Origin: Epiperipatus broadwayi
Taxonomy: Eukaryota; Onychophora; Udeonychophora; Euonychophora; Peripatidae
Assembly: GCA_028023455.1 (NCBI GenBank)
Contig: JAQFVV010000012.1
Span: 6,546,499-6,610,498, forward strand
DNA: 64,000 bases
Direction: 5' to 3'
The position numbers were made by a program, and so were the translations under genes. This document shows positions 13,410 to 26,083 of the stretch, one piece after another. The stretch's first letter is position 1. Each line of letters opens with the position of its first letter. The notes beneath the pieces are model-generated. The model ran no database searches, was not told the origin of the DNA, and saw only the letters and a list, made by a program, of their open reading frames with translations.

Positions 13410-16400
13410 TGTCCCGGTCGGTTTTGTCTGTTCATATAACAAGATCTAGCATCTAGGCAAAAGTACCTTGAGTCCAATCATGCGCAAGATACATAAGTCA
13501 GGAACACTCATGAACTCTGCCCTATTTGCCTATTTTCCAGATCTACCAACTTATGAGCAACAATTCCAATGATACTGATCTAATTTATTTCTACCCACCG
13601 GCATCACAAAGTCGTGACACAAAAAGACTCTTATTTGAACTTTATTCATGCATAGAATATTATTGTTAGCGATTTTCGATCATCTAGTAAATGAAACCTT
13701 TTATATAACATCAAAATTATTTCTATTCAATAAATGAAACAATGACTTAGATATTTAGTAATATGTATAAGATTTATTAAGTTAACTTGAGATATATATA
13801 TATAATTGATTGCAAACATTATTTGTGTTAAAATGTAAATAAAATGGGTATTTATCTCCCTTAGACGACATTAACCTCTCTTACAATGCTATAAAACGAA
13901 CGTATTTAATCAGCAATAACAAATAATTTATGGCTTTGTTCTAATGTGGCTATTTATATGTCAATAATTTGCAGATTGTATGGGATACCTAAGATTTTTA
14001 ATAATAGCGCTAGACTACAGTTACTTAAGGTTCTTTGAATCCACCATTAATAAAACAACAGCACTTGAACCAATACATAAGTTTATTGAGTTTGATGGCA
14101 AACAGTAATTATGTTTAAGTAATAAAATAGCATTCGCATTTGCGAAATAAGAACGTATGTGGGAAGCTAATTTAGGAAATAATAATTATGGCAGCAATAT
14201 CGTATCTGAAAGTGTGAATGAAATATAAAAAATGGCAATCCATTTAGCATAATCATAACAGTACGGTTTAGGAGCATTGATAGGCTTTAACGAGAATGAA
14301 ATATGGGAGAGCGGTACATGTATGATGGCAATGGAGAGATCTATTCTGAGATCCAAGAAGGTGCTTCAATTCACAGTTAAAGAAGGCGACTCTCTGCAAA
14401 CGTTGGCAGGGTCGGGTCATAAACAACGAAGAATGCGCTTTATTGAATTGCCATAGGCTGGACTTTTGCCAGAGCGAACCCTATGCAATAATATCTAGCG
14501 CTGAAGAAGTCCAAAGGGGTTTGCCAAACCTTGTCCTTGGTATTGGAAGTAAAAATGAATGAAGCACAAATATATATAAAACTAAAGGCCGGTATACACG
14601 TAACGCTTGCATTAATATAAATATATAAACTTAACTAAGAAATAAAGAATTATCGCCTATCTTTATTGATAAAAACCCAGCGTACCGGTATGATTTAAGT
14701 TACCACGTGGATATGGAAGAATTACATTTAATGCTAATATAATAGCTTATAGAACTAGAATATCCCCCCCCCCTTTATATTACTTTAAATTACACATAAA
14801 CTTCCCACAACGTATGACTAATACAACTCTTTGGTTTTGAATGCTTTAATAAATAGATAATTTTCATATTATTAAATATATATAAAGTCGGTGGTGGTTA
14901 GTGATTTCAAGAAAGTAATATTAATTTAATTCATATAAATATATTTAAAGTTTTAGAAGTTAGCGCTATTATTTAATTAATAAAAAAAACACATTTCTAA
15001 GAAAACAGATTTTTGCTTAGTTTTCGACAATAACATTGTACAGTAATTATCAGATTCTGATTTTATTTCCCCAGACTTGCAGGCACCCGCTATAATAAGA
15101 ATAACAAATTTGTTTTAAAAAAATACTAGATTAAATACCCTCTGAAAAGTAAGGAAGGTTTTCTTTTATTAAAAAAGATAGCGTAAGCATTTGCGATTCT
15201 GGGGGAAATTATCGACATATAATTTAGTATATGAAAATATAAAATATAATAATGAAAATAAAATATTGCCGCATAGACATGAAATTAAGAACTAATAATT
15301 ATTCAGGAGAGGTTTAATGTAGGAGAGATTACAGCTAAGTTATATAGAGAGAACAAGGTACAATTGACTAAAAGGTAAGAATTTTACAAATTAATTCATA
15401 CTTAATATTAAATTTTACAAATAAAAAAGGCTTTACAAAATGTTTAACGAAACAGATAGGTGAAATTTAAAATTATTCACGGTAACTTTAAGAGTCTAGC
15501 AGCATTTGAAATGATTACCTCTGTACAAACTTGGCTGTTCTTTTGATGTTTTTCAGATTTCCCTCGGAGAACTAGATCTAGTTTGACGAGCATAATTATT
15601 GAGGCAGGTAGTAAGTTCAGTATTTAACAAACAGGCATATAGTTATAGTCTATGAGTATCGGGATCCATGGGCACAGATTTCAGGGAAGGCCATCTCGAA
15701 TGGCGAGAAAGGTGAAGTGGATTTACTCACGACACATTGAAATTAACGAACGCAAATTTTTTTGGCAACTGCTCTCCTTGACTGTCTTAGTTCCTCTGTC
15801 TAATTAATTCATAATTATCCCATGCCTTGGTATTTGTGGAATCCTTTCTTGATTGGTCATTGCTAATCATTTTCTTTAATCTAATTTCCAAAAGAATTTC
15901 TATACAAGCTTTTACCCATTGTGATGGAAGATGCCATTGTTAGATAAGTATTCAAACTGAAATTAATTTGATAAAAAAATGTTTGTGACAAAAGTAAATC
16001 AATTAAGTTTAGTTTCTAATTTTGATTTTAGAGAAACTTTTAATTAAATTTATTTTAGAAGATTATACAAGATTACGTTTCTCACCTTTAATTAATTTTG
16101 ACTAATTACAATCGCATCTTCCATATTGGATTTAAAATAAAAGTAGAGTTTAATAGCAAAAATAATTTAAAAACAAAATTTTATAGAATGACATATAACG
16201 AACTTTTTGTAGTAATTATTTGCTCATTATGTTTGTCTCTACAATATCTCTGTATATGAGCTGCAATCAATAAATAATTACTATAACTTTTATAAAATAA
16301 AAAAATACAGAACATATAATATATTTTGATATTATAAGTCCGTTATAATTAATCCCCCATTACCTATTGCGTATACATATTCCCTCTTTAAATACTATAT

Positions 16401-16616
16401 TTATTACTTTTATTTTTTTGTGTGTGTATTTAAATTCAGATATTTATGCATATATCTTCGTTAATAAGTATGTTAGTTAATAATAATAAAAAAAAAAGAA
16501 CAAAAAATGTGTTAGTGAACGGAATATATACGCAAGAATAGGGTTTGAATTTAGCTTGGTAGCGGAAGATTTGAGGTGGGCTGTGAAGCGCAATCTGAAT
16601 CTCAGATTCCGCTTCA
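13410..16616 (-). repeat. 3' LTR of LTR element 1 (3.2 kb)
   Basis: A direct repeat of 19494-22693. In element orientation it starts TGAAGCGGAATCTGAG and ends in CGGGACA. It holds no open gene. The first 33 nt of the LTR form an inverted repeat (TGAAGCG pairing with CGCTTCA). At more than 3 kb it is unusually long for an animal LTR. A poly-C run lies at 14764-14773. Confidence 0.9.
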
Positions 16617-16626
16617 TTTTCCCGGA
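16617..16626 (-). promoter_or_regulatory. Polypurine tract of LTR element 1
   Basis: In element orientation the bases immediately before the 3' LTR read CCGGGAAAA, a short purine run abutting the LTR's TG, where plus-strand DNA synthesis would be primed. Confidence 0.55.
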
Positions 16627-16916
16627 CTTACAATTGATAAACAAAAAAATGTAAAAAAAATATCTTACTTGATGCTCTGGTGACAAAAGAACAACCTGGT
16701 TTGAAAGGAGTACGTGATTTATTTATATAAAAAAAATTATCAAACTAATGTTAGCCCCATTTTTTTTCTTTTTGCTGCTATATGCTAAAAAAAAGTTTTT
16801 TGACCTATCTATCACTGAGTGCAAAACTATTACAGTAAACTATATTCATATCTTTCTTTAAGAGTGTGGTTCGAATCCCTTTATCTATCCGTCTGTGATT
16901 TATTGTTATCTTACTT

Positions 16917-18359
16917 TTAATATTTTCCACGATCAGGAGGTTCAAATGGCTTTTTATTGAGGGTTTGGTCAGCCCGCCATAAGTTAGGTTGATCATGAGA
17001 GGTTGCTTGGTTTCTAGCTGGCTCAACTTTCCGTATTCTTTCATGAGGTTCTTTGTTGATGGGCGTGTAGTCAATAGTGGTGAGGAATTGTGCCATTTCC
17101 TCAATTCTCCTTATTCGGCATCCTACCATCATTTGTTGTATGTATGGTGGCATATTTTGTTGTATTGCCCGGATAATCTGGGTCTCTGTAAATGGGAATG
17201 CCATCAGAGACCGGAGACGTGCCACTTACCTCAAAAAAAAATGTGTGTGTGTTTCCTTGTTAGCCGATTCATACCTTTCTTTTAAAACCGAATGATAAAT
17301 GCCATCTTGGCGCTCCTCACTCCAGAAGGTCCTTAACAGAGCTGCCGCATACTGTTCAAAATTCAGTGGCTTGTTTTCATGGCTTTCCCACCATGATTTT
17401 GCATATCCATTGAGATAGTGAATTGCCAAAGCTACTTGATCCGGTGCTGAGATCTGTTGGAATTGAAACAATTCTTGAAGACTCTCAATATGTGCTTTCA
17501 GATTTTCTTCAGCGTCCCCTTTGAATGATTTCACTTGGATGAACTTCGCAATGTAGGCTTGTGCATTTGAGATCTGTCCTATGGGCATAACATTTGATTT
17601 CCTATCAACTTGTTCCTGTATTAATTGTACTTCGTCTGGTATGACGTTAACCACATCTTCCTCTCTTGTTCCTTTAATCATGGTTTGTTCTAATGCATCA
17701 GGTTTGAATTCTAAAGTTTTCACTGCACTGCTTTTTAGTTTATCAATTTCACCTCTAAGTTCCTTTAGCTGGTCTTGAAACTCTGTCTGGGTTTCCTGCA
17801 CATTTACAATGATCCTCTCTTGTTCTTCATGACACTTCAGTTCATCCCCCAAGCGATCATTTATTTGACTTATGGCTATGTGGTGGGCAGCTTCTTGCTT
17901 GTCTATCACACTTCGTGTCATCATTAATTCTCCAGTCATTTTGGATACTATAGTTTTAGTTTCTTCTTTATGCTCCTCCAAGAGCCCTTCGAATTCAGTA
18001 TGAACCTTTTCATAGCCTTTCCTGCAGTCTGCTCGCACCTCATCTATTTGTTTTAATATATTATTGTTCATTTCATTACACAGTGTTGACATCCACTCCT
18101 TCATCTCATTATGCTTAGCTTCGAATTTTTTTTCCATGTTAGTGAACATATTCATCAATAATGTTTCTAGGTTTAGATTCTGTTCCTGTGTGTAGCTCTC
18201 TACAGATTCTGTGATTACAACTTCCTGATGTTCTTGCTCCGCATCAGTTTTCTCTTCGCTTTCCTCTTCCATCTTTTGATCATCATCAGAGATTACTCTT
18301 CCTGACCTGAGCGTCTTTCCCTGATATATCTTCTCTTCATCTTTATTACTATTCTCCAT
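16917..18359 (-). pseudogene. Gag polyprotein of LTR element 1, one in-frame stop
   Basis: The first ATG is at 18359. The frame runs 377 codons to a TAA at 17226-17228, then continues in the same frame for about 102 codons to 16919. The N-terminal half is acidic and coiled-coil-like (long Glu/Lys/Gln heptads, roughly residues 80-230). The C-terminal half is a Ty3-type capsid, with KSFKGDAEENLKAHIESLQE and SWWESHENKPLNFEQY. The latter aligns with SWWDSLYKKPVTFAEY in LTR element 2. Around the stop, FFLR-stop-VARLRSL aligns with FFRRQVVKLCSL, so the stop sits where the relative has Gln (CAA to TAA). No Cys-His zinc knuckle is visible. The stop could be a nonsense mutation or a readthrough site. 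Confidence 0.85.
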
Positions 18360-18374
18360 TCTGCTAAGATTCAA

Positions 18375-19453
18375 ATATATATATATATGTATTTTATTTA
18401 TATATTTTTATTTTTTTATTGTTATTATTAAAGATACACAAAAATGCTCACTTATGGTTTCCTGTTTGTTTTTATTTATATATGGTGTGATACACCTCTC
18501 CCCCATTCTCAACAGTCTCCCCCTTATTCTGCTCCCCCATACCTGTACCCAATCTATACCTGATTTATTATATTTAGTGTTCTACCATGCCTGACTTTCC
18601 TCATTTTCTAAACTTTAGTTCCAAATTTTCTATATATATATTCAAGTATATTATTTAATCTTTCTTGTCCTTCAGCCCTTTTGCTCAGTCTTTAGGTTTG
18701 GTTGTTCCTTTGCACCTGAAACATACTTAAAATTTTATTAATTCATATTAAAATTATCAAAACTTGCATTACATAGTTGAGTACATATTGTGTGATTTAT
18801 TAAATAATGCTCTCTATATAACTTGTTAACTTTTGAAATCATTGTTTCTAATATTTTTTTAGTTTATTCAATCTACCACCTAATGACAAAATTTATAATG
18901 GTATTACTACCGGGCGCCAGTCAAGAGGAGTAGATTGTTACAACACTATTTTACTAGATGATCAGCTTTTAATCAATTGTACATTTTTATAAATACATAT
19001 TTTTATTTATGACAGCTGTACAGCAGTTCAGATGTATAATATAATAAAGTAATTAAAGATGACATTACTATTTGAAGCACATATCTTTTTTTACATACTA
19101 TGGGTGTGAAAGTATTTAAAAGCTGCCACTACTTTTCTTTCACCAACCCAAGAAAGTGTACATATATATTTAAAACATTATTTATGGAAGAAGAACAAAA
19201 TATCACATATATACTGAATATTGTTTATGGAAAAAAAAATTTACATATATGATTGACATTATTGGGAAAATTATATACATATTAGTAATGACTTGTACCT
19301 AGTGTGTATAATATTTAAAAAACAAACATCTGAACTGGGTGTACAAACCAAGAAAAAAAATTTACACGTATTTTTATTTTTTTAGAAAAAAAACATTATA
19401 TAAATACTGAAATCTATTATTCAGGGTTCTGCAGGGTGTAAAAGTAATTAATA
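18375..19453 (-). other. Leader region of LTR element 1
   Basis: Non-coding sequence between the primer-binding site and gag in element orientation. It contains many short frames but nothing recognisable. A plausible place for packaging signals, though none can be identified by eye. Confidence 0.5.
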
Positions 19454-19473
19454 GCCCCACGGCTGGGCGTCCA
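19454..19473 (-). promoter_or_regulatory. Primer-binding site of LTR element 1, tRNA-Lys type
   Basis: In element orientation this reads TGGACGCCCAGCCGTGGGGC, close to the complement of the 3' end of animal tRNA-Lys(CUU), differing by about three bases or indels. It lies 20 bp inside the LTR end; the intervening bases (19474-19493) are a C-rich and T-rich run. The offset is unusual, since most primer sites start within a few bases of the LTR. Confidence 0.6.
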
Positions 19474-19493
19474 TACCCGGGGGGAAAAAAACC

Positions 19494-22400
19494 TGTACCG
19501 GTCGGTTTTGTCTGTTCATATAACAAGATCTAGCATCTAGGCAAAAGTACCTCAAGTCCAATCATGCGCAAGATACATAAGTCAGGAACACTCATGAACT
19601 CTGCCCTATTTGCCTATTTTCCAGATCTACCAACTTATGAGCAACAATTCCAATGATACTGATCTAATTTATTTCTACCCGCCGGCATCACAAAGTCGTG
19701 ACACAAAAAGACTCTTATTTGAACTTTATTCATGCATAGAATATTATTGTTAGCGATTTTCGATCATCTAGTAAATGAAACCTTTTATATAACATCAAAA
19801 TTATTTCTATTCAATAAATGAAACAATGACTTAGATATTTAGTAATATGTATAAGATTTATTAAGTTAACTTGAGATATATATATATATAATTGATTGCA
19901 AACATTATTTGTGTTAAAATGTAAATAAAATGGGTATTTATCTCCCTTAGATGACATTAACCTCTCTTACAATGCTATAAAATGAACGTATTTAATCAGC
20001 AATAACAAATAATTTATGGCTTTGTTCTAATGTGGCTATTTATATGTCAATAATTTGCAGATTGTATGGGATACCTAAGATTTTTAATAATAGCGCTAGA
20101 CTACAGTTACTTAAAGTTCTTTGAATCCACCATTAATAAAACAACAGCACTTGAACCAATACATAAGTTTATTGAGTTTGATGGCAAACAGTAATTATGT
20201 TTAAGTAATAAAATAGCATTCGCATTTGCGAAATAAGAACGTATGTGGGAAGCTAATTTAGGAAATAATAATTATGGCAGCAATATCGTATCTGAAAGTG
20301 TGAATGAAATATAAAAAATGGCAATCCATTTAGCATAATCATAACAGTACGGTTTAGGAGCATTGATAGGCTTTAAAGAGAATGAAATATGGGAGAGCGG
20401 TACGTGTATGATGGCAATGGAGAGATCTATTCTGAGATCCAAGAAGATGCTTCAATTCACAGTTAAAGAAGGCGACTCTCTGCAAACGTTGGCAGGGTCG
20501 GGTCATAAACAACAAAGAATGCGCTTTATTGAATTGCCATAGGCTGGACTTTTGCCAGAGCGAACCCTATGCAATAATATCTAGCACTGAAGAAGTCCAA
20601 AGGGGTTTGCCAAACCTTGTCCTTGGTATTGGAAGTAAAAATGAATGAAGCACAAATATATATAAAACTAAAGGCCGGTATACACGTAACGCTTGCATTA
20701 ATATAAATGTATAAACTTAACTAAGAAATAAAGAATTATCGCCTATCTTTATTGATAAAAACCCAGCGTACCGGTATGATTTAAGTTACCACATGGATAT
20801 GGAAGAATTACATTTAATGCTAATATAATAGCTTATAGAACTAGAATACCCCCCCCTTTATATTACTTTAAATTACACATAAACTTCCCACAACGTATGA
20901 CTAATACAACTCTTTGGTTTTGAATGCTTTAATAAATAGATAATTTTCATATTATTAAATATATATAAAGTCGGTGGCAGTTAGTGATTTCACGAAAGTA
21001 ATATTAATTTAATTCATATAAATATATTTAAAGTTTTAGAAGTTAGCGCTATTATTTAATTAATAAAAAAAACACATTTCTAAGAAAACAGATTTTTGCT
21101 TAGTTTTCGACAATAACATTGTACAGTAATTATCAGATTCTGATTTTATTTCCCCAGACTTGCAGGCACCCGCTATAATAAGAATAACAAATTTGTTTTA
21201 AAAAAAATACTAGATTAAATACCCTCTGAAAAGTAAGGAAGGTTTTCTTTTATTAAAAAAGATAGCGTAAGCATTTGCGATTCTGGGGGAAATTATCGAC
21301 ATATAATTTAGTATATGAAAATATAAAATATAATAATGAAAATAAAATATTGCCACATAGATGTGAAATTAAGAACTAATAATTATTCAGGAGAGGTTTA
21401 ATGTAGGAGAGATTACAGCTAAGTTATATAGAGAGAACAAGGTACAATTGACTAAAAGGTAAGAATTTTACAAATTAATTCATACTTAATATTAAATTTT
21501 ACAAATAAAAAGGCTTTACAAAATGTTTAACAAAACAGATAGGTGAAATTTAAAATTATTCACGGTAACTTTAAGAGTCTAGCAGCATTTGAAATGATTA
21601 CCTCTGTACAAACTTGGCTGTTCTTTTGATGTTTTTCAGATTTCCCTCAGAGAACTAGATCTAGTTTGATGAGCATAATTATTGAGGCAGGTAGTAAGTT
21701 CAGTATTTAACAAACAGGCATATAATTATAGTCTATGAGTATCGGGATCCATGGGCACAGATTTCAGGGAAGGCCATCTCGAATGGCGAGAAAGGTGAAG
21801 TGGATTTACTCACGACACATTGAAATTAACGAACGCAAAATTTTTTTGGCAACTGCTCTCCTTGACTGTCTTAGTTCCTCTGTCTAATTAATTATCCCAT
21901 GCCTTTGGTATTTGTGGAATCCTTTCTTGATTGGTCATTGCTAATCATTTTCTTTAATCTAATTTCCAAAAGAATTTCTATACAAGCTTTTACCCATTGT
22001 GATGGAAGATGCCATTGTTAGATAAGTATTCAAACTGAAATTAATTTGATAAAAAAAATGTTTGTGACAAAAGTAAATCAATTAAGTTTAGTTTTTAATT
22101 TTGATTTTAGAGAAACTTTTAATTAAATTTATTTTAGAAGATTATACAAGATTACGTTTCTCACCTTTAATTAATTTTGACTAATTACAATCGCATCTTC
22201 CATATTGGATTTAAAATAAAAGTAGAGTTTAATAGCAAAAATAATTTAAAAACAAAATTTTATAGAATGACATATAACGAACTTTTTGTAGTAATTATTT
22301 GCTCATTATGTTTGTCTCTACAATATCTACATATATCTGAGCTGCAATCAATAAATAATTACTATAACTTTTATAAAATAAAAAAATACAGAACATATAA

Positions 22401-22693
22401 TATATTTTGATATTATAAGTCCGTTATAATTAATCCTCCATTACCTATTGCGTATACATATTCCCTCTTTAAAACTATATTTATTACTTTTATTTTTTTG
22501 TGTGTATTTAAATTCAGATATTTATGCATATATCTTCGTTAATAAGTATGTTAGTTAATAATAATAAAAAAAAAAGCCAAAAAATGTGTTAGTGAACGGA
22601 ATATATACGCAAGAATAGCGTTTGAATTTAGTTTGGTAGCGGAAGATTGGAGGTGGGCTGTGAAGCGCAATCTGAATCTCAGATTCCACTTCA
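19494..22693 (-). repeat. 5' LTR of LTR element 1 (3.2 kb)
   Basis: A direct repeat of 13410-16616, ending in element orientation with GACCGGTACA. This terminus resembles the end of LTR element 2 (GACCCGGTACA). As the 5' LTR it should hold the promoter. No specific TATA box can be assigned in such AT-rich sequence. Confidence 0.9.
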
Positions 22694-22697
22694 ATAT

Positions 22698-24457
22698 ATA
22701 TATATATCAGGCAGGATTATAGTCTTATAAGCAAAAATTATATATATAACAAAAAAACATTAAATAGTATAGATATAGCTAAGCATGGAACTCTTACCTC
22801 GACAATGTAACAATGGCTAGGTGGTCCATTCTTTGAACTTTAGTTTACAGGGATTAACTTGGTGGTCAGCAATCTTTGTCACTACTGCTTCTTCATTGGT
22901 GGCAGCATTTTTTCATGGCAGGAGCTTCATGGAAGCATTTTGGAGGCAGCCCCAAAAGGCACAGGGAAAGATAATATGGGTCCCTACTCAATTGTCATTT
23001 GATTATGCTATATTCTTTTCTTGTTATCTAAACTCATTAGCAAAGAAAAAATGGTACAAGAAAAGTGAAACAGCAAAAACCCAAAAGCCCCTTTATCTCT
23101 AATCTACCCTATTTATACATTTCCAACTATGACAGGAATGCCTTGGTTCATTTAATCCAGAGGCAGATAAGCAATTAACAAATTACAGCCCATTTTTAAT
23201 TAAAAACAAAACATAAAAAGATGATAAGGTTCAAATCACATTCCAGCTCGAATAAATTCAAATTAAAATAAACAAAAATATTTCATTAGCAAAATATTTT
23301 TAGTTAAAATAAAAAACTTTGATAAGAAAATACTTTAATTAATGAAAGTCAAGCTTTTAAAATATTTAATTAGCGAAGCAAAACTTCACAATGGATTAAT
23401 TTGAACCTGCCATCTTGATTATATCTTCCTTCTTTAAAATTTTTACAAAACTAAAATTAAAAGCAAATAAATTTTTACAAATGACAAACTTTATGTGATT
23501 AAACAAATTCTCTTTTTTTACAAAAAAAACACAAGCTTAAAATATTCAAAAGTAATAAAATAACAATCAAAAATTATATATATATGTCACAATAGTTTTT
23601 GTATATATATATATATATGATGGCATCATTAATAATTTAAATATATATATATATGTCACAATAGTTTTTGTATATATATATATATATGATGGCATCATTA
23701 ATAATTTAAATATTGCTGGGTTTGAATCTTTGTAGATGGTTAGTTTTTAGAAAGAAAAACATGAAGCTCACTCTGACTACAGTGTGATTGTTTCACCATT
23801 AAGACAGTCTTCTATGGTATAATAAAGATTTCTGGAACATAGTCTTCCATACAAATAGTTGTACTCTGAAGTGGATGAGATGTCTGTGAAAGTTTTTAAT
23901 GCTGTATAGTAGGATTGTGGCAGATTATCAATTGAACTATTCTCTAAGAAGTGATATTTATTTATCTAAAAGGATTACGAAATATTTTCTGAAAAATTTT
24001 ACATGGCCAATCTGTGGTTGAACATCAAAATAATATTGCAAGGGTTCTTGGAAAATTTGGGTTGCTGTCTCCAGATGTGACTGGTCAATTCTGAAAATTA
24101 ATTACAATAGGAGATCCACAAATGTAAAACCTTGGGCAGACAAGTATATTGAAAAAAATGATAACTTAGGAACTCAATAACAAATGGGTGAATGGTACAA
24201 AATAATGAACATTACTTTGAAATGAAAGTATCAATTTCATAAATTGGAAGATTGCCTTATGAATGATCAGGTGGCTGCAAAACTGCCTGGTGGTGCTATG
24301 CTTGCATATTGTTTTTAATTGTGAAGTTTGTTTAGAAAGGTGGAGAGTTGCTATCTGATATTATTGCTGAGGGTGAAAGTACAATGGATGCACCAAAAAT
24401 ATAGGAAGAAGGTGGTTGCATGCTTTATGGGTGTATATGACTTTTGAAGTGACTGGA
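22698..24457. other. Unassigned sequence with an open stretch at 22821-23102
   Basis: A plus-strand frame at 22821-23102 is less AT-rich than its surroundings and reads through about 90 codons with several Trp and Phe (for example GLTWWSAIFVTTASSLVAAF). I recognise no family and no start context, so it may be chance or a fossil. The remainder to 24457 is unassigned but may belong to the 3' part of the LINE that follows on the minus strand. Confidence 0.35.
23575..23712. repeat. Two-copy tandem repeat, 69-bp unit
   Basis: The unit holding atgtcacaatagtttttg, an AT run and gatggcatcattaataattt is present twice, starting at about 23584 and 23653, nearly identical. Recent tandem duplication mediated by AT runs. 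Confidence 0.9.
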
Positions 24458-25900
24458 TTATTTGTTGTATGGAAATACCAGGTCATGACAATCATTAAAA
24501 AGATGTTGCTGCTTCTCTTCTGCTACAAGACATAGAGAGCAAAATGGATTAATTTTTTGGTACAGGCGATTGTAGTACAGAAAGTAAAATAAAGCAGGGT
24601 ATGTAGATTTAAGTGAAGCAGAAAGTCCAAAAATGTTGGCTTCAGAACCCATTCTTTAAAATAATAAAAGTTGTCAATATTGATATTTAGCATGGGTGGG
24701 GGAGCAGGTGATCAGTATTAGCATTTGGATGTAGTATACTGTACATATGCCAGTATGTGTATTTTCTAGAAGTTCATTTGCTGGGCATTATTTTGAATGG
24801 AGTGGATAAGAAGGTATGAAGTTAAAAGCAGTTATTACAGTGAGTGTGTGCTGAAATGCTGGGAAGCATTGTATAATTGATGCAATGAGATTAAATGCCT
24901 TTTGAGTATAAAATATTTAGATATTATGAAGACCTAGACCATTATGTATGGATGGCTGAGTCATTTGGTGAAAATTGATACATTCTTTCTGCCCCATGGC
25001 AGCTTATTACAGAAGGAATTAATAGTAGTGATGAAAGACTTGGAGAATTTGATAATAAAAGAACAATATGTAATCTTAGTAAGTATGAGAAGGTTGAATA
25101 GCTGAACCTTGAAATAAAGAGAGAGGTAAGCTTTAGAGATAGAATTAGTTATACACATATTGATATCTTGTTTTGTATTGTAAATCTCATGACAAGGATC
25201 AATGTAGAAAAGGAAACCCAGAAAAGGGCTACATTTTCCTGAAATATTTGACTATAGGTTCTTATGTAAATGAACTATTCAGCAAATTTGTTCAAATTTA
25301 GTTTGAGTTTATAGACAGAGATGTATTCATTAAATATCATTTGAAATATGGGCAGTTGTTTTCGAGAGCCTAGGAAGACTAATATCATCCATGTATGTGA
25401 TATATTGGATGTGTTGTTTGATGTGTAAATTTGGATGCCAGTGATCTTTTATTGGATCTGTTTTAAATCTGGGTTGATATATAAAAATGAAAACAGTAAG
25501 ATAAGTGGTGATCCTTATGAGATAGACTGAATAGGTGTGAAAAATGAATTTTGCCATTGAGAGTGATATGTATCTCTCTGCTGAGCAGATGGTTGATAAT
25601 TAAATATAGTAGAGTAGGAAAAATGGTGGTTTTAGTGAGCATATCTATTAGGAGTTTTATAGGGATTGAATTGAACACAGCAATCTAGACTGCAATGGAA
25701 GCTGTTGTACTGAAGTCATAACTGCTCTAAATATGATTGCAGTTTGTGCAGTAGATGAGCCTTTCTTAGCAAACTGGATGGCTGAGATCAAGGGAAGTAT
25801 GTGTAATGTCATTTGATCTTTAATTACTCTCTCCAGTATTTGAATTGTTAGTGGTCCCATAGAAATCAGCTAGAAATTGTTAAGAGTGAAGATGTGGTTT
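24458..25900 (-). pseudogene. Non-LTR retrotransposon reverse transcriptase, decayed
   Basis: Minus-strand fragments in several frames read in order: a finger region near 25657-25860 (AIQFAKKGSSTAQTAI), FNSIPIKLLIDML near 25640-25678, LLSREIHITLNGKIHF near 25550-25590, the catalytic box YITYMDDISL near 25385-25410, a thumb-like fragment near 24961-25158 and a C-terminal zinc motif CSLCLVAEEKQQHLFNDC (C-x2-C-x8-H-x4-C) near 24485-24540. Both catalytic aspartates are present but multiple frameshifts and stops make it non-functional. The endonuclease domain is not visible. The order fits a jockey/CR1-like LINE; the clade is not secure. Confidence 0.8.
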
Positions 25901-26083
25901 GGTTTTTAAAAAAAAAACAGTATAATAGCCATAGGATACAGACTTTTAATGTCATACATATTTTGAGACAAGTAACTAGCTAGATCTTTAAAGTCATAAA
26001 ATGTTGAAGTGACTAAAATGAGTAAAGACAAGGGTAGATATATTTCCATTAGCTCTGGGGTAACAAGAGTTATGAATGGACAC

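Larger units (their letters stand above)
13406..22697 (-). mobile_element. LTR retrotransposon 1, gag-only, complete
   Basis: A full-length LTR element in minus orientation: LTR 13410-16616, internal region 16617-19493, LTR 19494-22693, flanked by ATAT (13406-13409 and 22694-22697). The LTRs begin with TG and end with CA, a polypurine tract lies next to the 3' LTR and a tRNA-Lys-like primer site lies near the 5' LTR. The only gene is a Ty3-type gag. Protease, reverse transcriptase, RNase H and integrase are absent from the 2.9-kb interior, so it would need proteins from a relative to move. The two LTRs look nearly identical apart from scattered substitutions and short indels, implying a fairly recent insertion. 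The gag is homologous to that of LTR element 2 at 33.1-40.4 kb. Confidence 0.88.

Noticed and set aside
17000-17300. Plus-strand frames opposite gag of LTR element 1
   Set aside because: The minus-strand frame has the capsid motif and homology to the second element; the plus-strand frames are shadows.
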